Below, in pieces: positions 1 to 4,909 of a stretch of DNA of 5,503 nucleotides. Within the stretch, counting starts at the first letter, position 1. Each line of letters starts with the position of its first letter. The position numbers and the translations under genes were made by a program. The notes under the pieces were generated by a model. The model searched no databases. It was not told the DNA's origin and saw only the letters and a list, made by a program, of their open reading frames with translations. Origin of the DNA: Nitrospinota bacterium (GTDB lineage: Bacteria > JAUXIQ01); contig JAUXIQ010000159.1 in NCBI GenBank assembly GCA_030620925.1, positions 1-5,503 on the forward strand, in the 5' to 3' direction.

Positions 1-7
1 GAACCGG

Positions 8-655
8 CTACCTCTTCATGGAGAAGATGAGCTTATAGGTGTCTATGTGGGCGTCCTGGAAGAGGGGCCTCACCTCTTCCGTGCGGCCGTAGTTTCTGGC
101 TTCTTCCCAGGCATCGGTCTCCATGATCTCCGGTGAATCCATATCGTATAGTGCCAGGTAGGGCGGCGCCCCTTCAACGGCTTTGAAACGGCGGGCGCAA
201 TGGACGCCCTCCACTCCCACCAGGGCCGGGACGTGCTCTTCGTCGTACCAGGCGTTGAACAGCTCATCGTGTTCGGGGGCTATTCCCAGGCGCACCGCCA
301 GCAGATACTCCGCGTCTTGCTGCGGAGGCGTGCCCGCCTCAAAGATTTCCTGATAAATGTTGCGGACGGTGTTCAAAAAGTGGGGCCTGAGCTTCAGTGT
401 TCCTTCGCTCTCCCGGCTGGAGATTTCCTTGTAGGCGTCGCTCTGAATTACAGAAGGCTCTTCCATCTCGTAGACCGCCAGGTACGTTGGGTGGCCGTCG
501 ACGCAAAGGTAGCGCCGGGCGGCGATGAATCCCTGCACTTCGTTGATCCGTTCGGGGATGTGCTCTTCGTTGTACCAGGTGTTGAACTCTTCGTCCATGG
601 CGGGGTTTATATCCGTCCAGACGCTTATCAGGCCGTTACCTCTTTCCTTTGACAT
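8..655 (-). CDS. Tandem EthD-like / dimeric alpha-beta barrel protein
   Basis: This 215-residue soluble protein is built from two copies of one domain, roughly residues 8-105 and 117-211. Both copies carry the same core: F-N-x-W-Y-(N/D)-E-E-H-(I/V)-P at residues 24-34 and 133-143, then an A-R-R segment, a P-(T)-Y-L-A-(L/V)-Y-(D/E)-M strand, and R-P-x-F near the repeat end. The pattern resembles EthD-type members of the dimeric alpha/beta-barrel superfamily, where a single domain usually dimerises; a fused pair could form the barrel within one chain. No signal peptide or membrane segment is visible. The start ATG is supported by a strong AGGAGGTG ribosome site. It lies 82 bases after the FAD subunit gene on the same strand with no clear terminator between, so co-transcription is likely. 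A link to aromatic or hydroxylated substrates is inferred only from this neighbourhood; the function is unknown. The fold call is fairly sure, the family name less so. Confidence 0.85.
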   Translation of the reverse strand: MSKERGNGLISVWTDINPAMDEEFNTWYNEEHIPERINEVQGFIAARRYLCVDGHPTYLAVYEMEEPSVIQSDAYKEISSRESEGTLKLRPHFLNTVRNIYQEIFEAGTPPQQDAEYLLAVRLGIAPEHDELFNAWYDEEHVPALVGVEGVHCARRFKAVEGAPPYLALYDMDSPEIMETDAWEEARNYGRTEEVRPLFQDAHIDTYKLIFSMKR

Positions 656-659
656 TTTG

Positions 660-669
660 CCACCTCCTG
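660..669 (-). promoter_or_regulatory. Strong ribosome binding site of the EthD-like gene
   Basis: On the minus strand the stretch reads CAGGAGGTGG, a near-perfect match to the anti-Shine-Dalgarno sequence, a few bases before the ATG at 653-655. It decides the start codon. The 82-base gap holding it shows no convincing promoter or terminator. Confidence 0.8.
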
Positions 670-737
670 TTTTCGGTATGCAGGTTTTGCTTAACTTGAT
701 TAGGAAAAAATGATTGAACAGAAACTATTTCGTAAAA

Positions 738-1745
738 TCAAGAGGAGGCTGCCGCCGCGGCCTCCGTGAGTGCGTGTTTCACCAGGACGGGTACCATCAT
801 GCGCCGGTATTCGGGCGTTCCGGCGGTGTTGGCCTGGGGATGCACCGACGCCCGAGCGACCTGAGCCACTTCCTCGAGCGCGGCCTGTTCGGGCGCCTTT
901 CCGGCAAGCATCTCTCCCGCGCCTTCCACCTCTACCGGCGCAGAACCCACCGCATTGAGCACCACCTTGAAACCTTGGGGTGCGGAACCGAAAGCCCCGT
1001 CGCTCATGGTCACCCTCGCAGCCACGCCCATGATGGGGAAATCCACCTCCTCCCGCAGCCGCAGCTTTACATACGCCACCCCGCTACCGGCGGCGGGCGG
1101 GGGAACGCTTATCTCGGAAAGAAACTCATGAGGCTCCACTGCGTTGGGACGCAGGCCGTCACCCGTGAAAAGCTCACCCAGGGAGATGACCCTCTCGCCC
1201 CCCCCGCTCATCAATTTCACCTCAGCCCCCATAGCCATAAGGATGGGGGCCGTATCCCCGGAATAGACGGCGAAGCAGCGTTTGCTGCCTTCCACCACGT
1301 GGCAGACCTCTCCCCCCGTCTTGTGGCAGGGCGGCCGCGACTGGCGCCAGTAGTCCGACTGGTTGTAGTACCAGCACCTGGTGTCCAGGCAGAGGTTGCC
1401 ACCCAGGGTGGCAATATTACGGACCTGAACGGAGCCCACCTTGCGCGCCGCCGCCTCAAGGGCGGGGTATTTATCTTTTATGGGTGGAGATTGGGTCAGC
1501 GAAGCCAGGGTAACCGCGGCGCCCATGCGAAGGCCGGTTTTCTCGTCGTAATCCACCGCGTCCAACCCGGTGACGGATGAGAGACTGATGAGGTGTTCTG
1601 GGGTGCTAAGCCTCTGCTTCATGGAGATCAGCAGGTCCGTACCGCCGGCTATGAGTCGAGCGGCGTCCCCGTATTCAGACAGCAGAGAGGCCGTTTCGCC
1701 CGCCGAAGCGGGAGCATGGTATTCAAACCTCGGCATTCTGCGCAT
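738..1745 (-). CDS. FAD-binding medium subunit of a molybdenum hydroxylase, 4-hydroxybenzoyl-CoA reductase beta-like
   Basis: This 335-residue protein is the flavin subunit that passes electrons between FAD and the 2Fe-2S subunit. The N-terminal FAD domain shows A-G-G-T-D-L-L at residues 33-39 and T-L-G-G-N-L-C at 113-119, both typical FAD-contacting motifs of the family; the CODH-flavoprotein-like C-terminal domain covers roughly 222-325. Between them is an insertion with C124, C140, C148 and C157 (spacing 16, 8, 9). In Thauera HcrB, as I recall the published work, cysteines with this spacing bind an extra [4Fe-4S] cluster used to bring in low-potential electrons, probably from ferredoxin. 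Ordinary xanthine dehydrogenase and CO dehydrogenase flavin subunits lack it. The length fits the roughly 35 kDa HcrB subunit. The first ATG has a GAAAGGGGGAG ribosome site 5 bases upstream; a second ATG three codons in is possible. Unlike its two partners it sits behind its own putative promoter. The family is sure; the substrate could be another hydroxyaryl-CoA or a heteroaromatic. Confidence 0.93.
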   Translation of the reverse strand: MRRMPRFEYHAPASAGETASLLSEYGDAARLIAGGTDLLISMKQRLSTPEHLISLSSVTGLDAVDYDEKTGLRMGAAVTLASLTQSPPIKDKYPALEAAARKVGSVQVRNIATLGGNLCLDTRCWYYNQSDYWRQSRPPCHKTGGEVCHVVEGSKRCFAVYSGDTAPILMAMGAEVKLMSGGGERVISLGELFTGDGLRPNAVEPHEFLSEISVPPPAAGSGVAYVKLRLREEVDFPIMGVAARVTMSDGAFGSAPQGFKVVLNAVGSAPVEVEGAGEMLAGKAPEQAALEEVAQVARASVHPQANTAGTPEYRRMMVPVLVKHALTEAAAAASS

Positions 1746-1750
1746 CAGCT

Positions 1751-1759
1751 CCCCCTTTC
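1751..1759 (-). promoter_or_regulatory. Ribosome binding site of the FAD subunit gene
   Basis: The minus strand reads GAAAGGGGG, then AGCTG, then the ATG. The same nine bases precede the small subunit start at 4756-4764. The short spacing favours the ATG at 1743-1745 over the next ATG at 1734-1736. Confidence 0.65.
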
Positions 1760-1786
1760 ATCTTCCAGTAGAACCTGGACTCAACA

Positions 1787-1814
1787 ATAATATTATTTAC
1801 CCTGAGATGTTCAA
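1787..1814 (-). promoter_or_regulatory. Putative sigma-70-type promoter of the FAD subunit gene
   Basis: On the minus strand a TTGAAC -35 box (1809-1814, four of six to consensus) is followed after 16 bases by a TATTAT -10 box (1787-1792, five of six). Transcription would start near 1780, giving a leader of about 35 bases before the FAD subunit ATG. The -35 box lies almost wholly inside one arm of the inverted repeat at 1805-1830, so a protein bound there would block or alter polymerase access. This is predicted from sequence only. Confidence 0.5.
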
Positions 1815-1837
1815 GTGTGCCTGAACATCTGTAAATA
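1794..1837. repeat. Nested inverted repeat at the FAD subunit promoter (candidate operator or mRNA stem-loop)
   Basis: A perfect 9-base inverted repeat, AGATGTTCA (1805-1813) and TGAACATCT (1822-1830), is separated by 8 bases. Directly outside it a second pair, TATTTAC (1794-1800) and GTAAATA (1831-1837), is also perfectly complementary. The only asymmetry is four extra bases, CCTG, at 1801-1804. Together they give 16 paired positions. As DNA, the TGTTCA-N8-TGAACA core looks like a dimeric regulator site over the -35 box. As RNA made by read-through from the large subunit gene, it would fold into a long hairpin. I do not recognise a specific regulator family. Confidence 0.7.
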
Positions 1838-1858
1838 CTCATTTTCACCCTCTCCCGG

Positions 1859-1900
1859 CCTCCCTATGCCTGCCCCGCGGTGGACGGGATAAAGGGGAGG
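1859..1900. repeat. GC-rich hairpin-forming segment between large and FAD subunit genes
   Basis: CCTCCC (1859-1864) and GGGAGG (1895-1900) are exact complements. Between them CCCG (1874-1877) and CGGG (1885-1888) form an inner four-base stem with a seven-base loop. In read-through RNA this would be a two-part hairpin. It has no following T run on either strand side that would make it a normal intrinsic terminator. It may be a leader or processing structure, or only a product of local base composition. Confidence 0.35.
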
Positions 1901-1904
1901 AGAT

Positions 1905-1934
1905 CAAAAAACTTCTAACTCCTGGAAGAACTTT
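1905..1934 (-). terminator. Weak terminator-like stem with T6 run after the large subunit gene
   Basis: On the minus strand AAAGTTCT and AGAAGTTT can pair at seven of eight positions around a ten-base loop, and the second arm leads into a run of six T (1906-1911). The stem is AT-rich with a G-G mismatch, so termination would be partial at best. It begins about 45 bases after the large subunit stop, where a terminator would be expected. Confidence 0.25.
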
Positions 1935-1977
1935 ACAAGGTATTATAACCAGTAAAAGTAAAGCATGAAACTTACTA

Positions 1978-4269
1978 TTATTCTTCGTTTTCCTTTTCGA
2001 GAGCTTTTAGTATCTTTTCAGGGGTTACGGGAAGGGTTTTAACCATCACCCCCAGGGCGTCGTAAACGGCGTTGGTTATCGCGGGCACGGTAGAGACCTG
2101 GACACCCTCACCCGATTCCTTGGCCCCAAAGGGCCCCACCGGGTCGATGGTCTCCACCGCCTCCGACTCGATGTCGGGCATATCCACGGCGGAGGGTAGC
2201 TTGTATTCCATGAACGAAGGATTGCTGGCCTGGCCGGTGTCCTTCCCCTTGATCTTGTCTTCCAGAAGCGCTTGTCCCAGGCCTCCGCAGACGGAGCCTT
2301 CAAGCTGCCCTTCCACATGCATGGGATTGATGGCCCGGCCACAGTCGTGCAGCACCTTCATGCGCGTGACCGTGATCTTGCCCGTATCCGTATCCACCTC
2401 GACTTCCGCCGCCTGCGCCCCGAAGCTGTAAGTGGCTGACATGTTGCCCTCGCCTGTCTCGTAGTTTGGCACCTCGAGTTCCGGAGCGAAATAGCCCCTG
2501 CCCATGATGGTCCTGCCCGTCCCTGAGTAGCATGCCGACTTCACCAGCTTGGTAAAAGGCATATTCTTTTCCGGGTCGTCCCTGACGAAGACCTGCTCAT
2601 TGCGGAAAACGAGCTCCTCCGGATGCGCACCCAACAGCTCGGCTCCCACTTCGGCCAACTGTTTCCGGGCGTCGTCGGCGGCTATCCACACGGCGTTACC
2701 GGATACGAAGGTTACTCTGCTGCCGAAGGTGCCGGGGTCGAGGGGGGTAACCTCGGAGTCGGGCATCACCAGCCGGACCTTATCCAGCCCCAGGCCGAGC
2801 ACCTCGGCGGCTATCTGTGAGAGACAACTGTCCGAGCCCTGCCCGGAGTCCGTGGCGCCGGTGAGGACGGATATGGCGCCGTCCTCATGGACTTTCACCA
2901 TCGCCCCCGCCGTGTTGTGTCCCGCCACCCGCGGCCCCGAGACGAACCCGTAAGCCCCGAATCCGATGCCGCGCTTTTTGTTGGGCGGCAGTTCTCCCCA
3001 CTCTTCGCGCCATTTCTTTATCTCGCCCGCTTTCTGGAGGCACTCGGTGAGGCCGCAACTGGTAATCCTGAACCCGTTGACCGTGTTATCCCCCGGCTGC
3101 AGGGCGTTCTTGAGCCGTATATCCAGTGGGTCTATGTCCAGCTCCCGGGCGATCATATCCAATTGCGACTCCGCCGCATAGCGCACCTGGGGGACGCCGT
3201 GCCCCCGCTGGGCACAGCAGACCTGGTTATTGGTATAGACCCGATAGCCGTCGTATTCTAGGTTGGGCACCCGGTAGGGCAGCGCCAGGACGGAGCCCAT
3301 GAGGTACCTTGTCATGCGGCCGATGCTGATATAAGCCCCTCCGTTGGCGACGATGCGGCACTTGATGGCCATGATGGTGCCGTCCTTACCGACGCCTGTC
3401 TTTATGTCCATAATGGTTGGATTGCGCTGCCGCCCGGCGGAGAGCACCTCTTCCTGGCCGTAGACGATCTTCACCGGTTTGCCCGTTTTCATGGAAAGGA
3501 GAGCGGCGGTGAAATCCAGCGAGAACATCTCGTTCTTACCCCCGAAGCCGCCGCCTATGAAAGGCTGCACGATGCGGACTTTGCTCAGCTCCAGGCCCAG
3601 GGCGCGGGGCATGTTGCGGTAGGTAAAATAGGGGCTCTGTTTGGAGCCCCAGAAGGTGATCTTGCCCGTGGAGTCGTAGGTCGCCAGCGCTGCGTGAGGC
3701 TCCAGGAAAGCATGGCAGACGGGCTGCGTCTCGAACCGGTCTTCGCGAACGCAGTCCGATCGCCTGAAACCGGCCTCCACGTCCCCGAAACGCATGGTGG
3801 ACTTGCAGGCGATATTGTTCGCCGCATGCTCATGAAGCAGGGGAGCGCCTTCTTCCATGGCCTCCAGTGGATCGAAAACCGCCGGCAGTAACTCGTATTC
3901 CACGTCGATCAGTTGCAGCGCCTCTTCAGCCGTATCCTCGTCTACCGCGGCCACCGCGGCAACCTCGTCGCCCACGAAGCGGACCTTTTCCGTTGCCAGG
4001 AAGGGTTCGTCTCCCTTGCCCAAAATGAGGTCCCCGTAGCGGTAGCCCAAAGTATCTTTGGCGGTGACCACCGCCTTCACCCCTTGCAGCCTCTCCGCCC
4101 TGCCGGTGTCGATGTTGAGAATCCTGGCATGAGGGTGCGGGCTCCTGAGCATCTTGCCATGAAGCATGCCCGGCAGTTCCATATCGGCGGCATACATCGC
4201 TTCCCCCGTGGCTTTCACCACGGCGTCCACGCGGGGCAGGCGTTTTCCCACTACGGTAAATTCTTCCAT
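1978..4269 (-). CDS. Molybdopterin-binding large subunit, xanthine dehydrogenase family (4-hydroxybenzoyl-CoA reductase alpha-like)
   Basis: This 763-residue catalytic subunit binds the molybdenum cofactor. The N-terminal aldehyde oxidase/xanthine dehydrogenase a/b-hammerhead domain covers about residues 15-130 and the Moco-binding domains about 150-740. Visible cofactor-loop motifs are G-G-G-F-G-G-K at 239-245, R-G-H-G-V-P-Q at 355-361, G-A-T-D-S-G-Q-G at 471-478, G-T-F-G-S-R at 513-518, a glycine-rich helix start at 654-666, and G-P-F-G-A-K-E-S-G-E at 712-721. E721 lines up with the catalytic glutamate of the family. The active-site loop of aerobic CO dehydrogenases (A-Y-R-C-S-F-R) is absent, so it is not a CoxL. 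Size and the partner FAD subunit point to the roughly 80 kDa Hcr/Hba alpha subunit, which removes the para hydroxyl of 4-hydroxybenzoyl-CoA; the substrate is inferred. No signal peptide is seen, so it is cytoplasmic. It starts 12 bases after the small subunit gene. Its end is marked by three in-frame stop codons. Confidence 0.93.
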   Translation of the reverse strand: MEEFTVVGKRLPRVDAVVKATGEAMYAADMELPGMLHGKMLRSPHPHARILNIDTGRAERLQGVKAVVTAKDTLGYRYGDLILGKGDEPFLATEKVRFVGDEVAAVAAVDEDTAEEALQLIDVEYELLPAVFDPLEAMEEGAPLLHEHAANNIACKSTMRFGDVEAGFRRSDCVREDRFETQPVCHAFLEPHAALATYDSTGKITFWGSKQSPYFTYRNMPRALGLELSKVRIVQPFIGGGFGGKNEMFSLDFTAALLSMKTGKPVKIVYGQEEVLSAGRQRNPTIMDIKTGVGKDGTIMAIKCRIVANGGAYISIGRMTRYLMGSVLALPYRVPNLEYDGYRVYTNNQVCCAQRGHGVPQVRYAAESQLDMIARELDIDPLDIRLKNALQPGDNTVNGFRITSCGLTECLQKAGEIKKWREEWGELPPNKKRGIGFGAYGFVSGPRVAGHNTAGAMVKVHEDGAISVLTGATDSGQGSDSCLSQIAAEVLGLGLDKVRLVMPDSEVTPLDPGTFGSRVTFVSGNAVWIAADDARKQLAEVGAELLGAHPEELVFRNEQVFVRDDPEKNMPFTKLVKSACYSGTGRTIMGRGYFAPELEVPNYETGEGNMSATYSFGAQAAEVEVDTDTGKITVTRMKVLHDCGRAINPMHVEGQLEGSVCGGLGQALLEDKIKGKDTGQASNPSFMEYKLPSAVDMPDIESEAVETIDPVGPFGAKESGEGVQVSTVPAITNAVYDALGVMVKTLPVTPEKILKALEKENEE

Positions 4270-4273
4270 CGCT

Positions 4274-4283
4274 CCCCCTCCTC
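4274..4283 (-). promoter_or_regulatory. Ribosome binding site of the large subunit gene, overlapping the small subunit stop
   Basis: The minus strand reads GAGGAGGGGG, ending four bases before the large subunit ATG (4267-4269) and overlapping the TGA stop of the small subunit gene (4282-4284). This arrangement suggests translational coupling of the two subunits. Confidence 0.7.
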
Positions 4284-4746
4284 AGGCGGACTGCGCCGCC
4301 TGGATGGCCTCTATGATTTTAGCGTAGCCGGTGCACCTGCACAGGTTGCCCGATATGCCTACCCTGATTTCTTCTTTGGTGGGATTGGGATTGGAATCCA
4401 GCAGCGCCTTGGCGGTGAGAATCACCCCCGGCGTGCAGAACCCGCATTGAATGGCCCCGTGGTTGACGAACGCCTCTTGCAGGGGGTGCAGTCGGTCTTT
4501 GCTCTCGGCGAGGCCCTCTATAGTAACAATCTCCGCATCCTGGCACCTTACGGCAAGCAGCAGGCAGGAGAGCACGGCACGTCCGTCGAGTAGCACCGTG
4601 CAGGCGCCGCAGTCACCCGTGTCGCATCCTTTTTTGGTCCCCGTCAGCTTCAGTTCTTCCCGGATCACTTCCTGCAAGGTGCGCCAGGGAAATACGGCCA
4701 ACTCGTGAGTTTCACCGTTGACGTTCAAACTGATCAACTGCTTCAT
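4282..4746 (-). CDS. 2Fe-2S iron-sulfur small subunit of the molybdenum hydroxylase
   Basis: This 154-residue subunit carries the two 2Fe-2S clusters that wire FAD to molybdenum. The N-terminal ferredoxin-like domain has C41, C46, C49 and C61 (C-x4-C-x2-C-x11-C). The C-terminal four-helix domain has Q-C-G-F-C-T-P-G at residues 100-107 and C-R-C-T-G at 136-140, giving C101, C104, C136 and C138; this second cluster lies next to the molybdopterin in known structures. All eight ligands are present. Length fits the roughly 17 kDa gamma subunit of 4-hydroxybenzoyl-CoA reductase, and cytoplasmic family members of other substrate types are similar. I chose the ATG at 4744-4746 because a GAAAGGGGG site lies nine bases upstream and the protein then begins M-K-Q-L-I. 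An in-frame TTG at 4779 would add 11 residues but has no ribosome site. It is the first gene of the set, behind a putative promoter near 4843-4872. Confidence 0.93.
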   Translation of the reverse strand: MKQLISLNVNGETHELAVFPWRTLQEVIREELKLTGTKKGCDTGDCGACTVLLDGRAVLSCLLLAVRCQDAEIVTIEGLAESKDRLHPLQEAFVNHGAIQCGFCTPGVILTAKALLDSNPNPTKEEIRVGISGNLCRCTGYAKIIEAIQAAQSA

Positions 4747-4755
4747 CGCCCACCA

Positions 4756-4764
4756 CCCCCTTTC
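4756..4764 (-). promoter_or_regulatory. Ribosome binding site that sets the small subunit start
   Basis: GAAAGGGGG on the minus strand lies nine bases before the ATG at 4744-4746. It lies inside the extension that the upstream TTG would encode, so the ATG is preferred. Confidence 0.65.
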
Positions 4765-4816
4765 TACGCCGTCGGTCAACCATGATGCTCGTCGGTTGTT
4801 AAGTTACTGTTAGACC

Positions 4817-4834
4817 CGCGAGCCCCGGCCCGCG
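4817..4834 (-). repeat. GC-rich stem-loop at the start of the small subunit leader
   Basis: On the minus strand CGCGGGC and GCTCGCG pair over seven positions (one G-T wobble) around a four-base CGGG loop. It begins within a few bases of the transcript start predicted from the upstream promoter, so it would sit at the 5' end of the mRNA. It has no T run after it, which argues against an intrinsic terminator for the carboxykinase gene. Confidence 0.5.
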
Positions 4835-4842
4835 CTCCACGC

Positions 4843-4872
4843 ATTATACAATACAAAATCCGGTTATGTCCG
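4843..4872 (-). promoter_or_regulatory. Putative sigma-70-type promoter for the small-large subunit operon
   Basis: A perfect TATAAT -10 box (4843-4848 on the minus strand) is preceded, after 18 bases, by CGGACA (4867-4872), which matches four of six -35 positions. The predicted start near 4836 gives a leader of about 90 bases to the small subunit ATG. It lies in the 163-base gap after the carboxykinase gene. No strong intrinsic terminator for that gene is visible in the gap. Confidence 0.55.
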
Positions 4873-4909
4873 CTAAAATGACGCCGCCTTTCTAATTTCC
4901 ATTTAACGG

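Noticed and set aside
200-652. Plus-strand open frame of 150 codons opposite the EthD-like gene
   Set aside because: It is fully antisense to a gene with two clear repeats. Its own apparent internal similarity simply mirrors that duplication.
666-684. Small hairpin (CCTG/CAGG) that could hide the ribosome site of the EthD-like gene
   Set aside because: It has only four base pairs around an eleven-base loop, too weak to claim regulation.
715-720. TGAACA in the gap before the EthD-like gene, matching half of the operator-like repeat
   Set aside because: It is a single six-base half-site without a partner arm and is expected by chance in a window of this size.
714-1580. Long plus-strand open frame of 288 codons opposite the FAD subunit gene
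   Set aside because: It is antisense to a clearly recognisable gene, its translation is rich in His, Arg and Pro with no known motif, and it has no supported ribosome site. It is a shadow of GC-rich codons.
1942-1947. Perfect TATAAT on the minus strand just after the large subunit gene, considered as a second promoter
   Set aside because: No -35 hexamer better than three of six matches lies at a suitable distance and the region is AT-rich, so it is not listed as a feature, only as a possibility to check.
3913-4593. Plus-strand open frame of 226 codons across the large and small subunit genes
   Set aside because: It spans the boundary of two well-supported minus-strand genes and shows no domain-like sequence. 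It is a coding shadow.
4747-4779. TTG start that would lengthen the small subunit by 11 residues
   Set aside because: There is no ribosome site upstream of the TTG, while a good one lies inside the extension ahead of the ATG at 4744-4746, and the shorter protein fits the family length.
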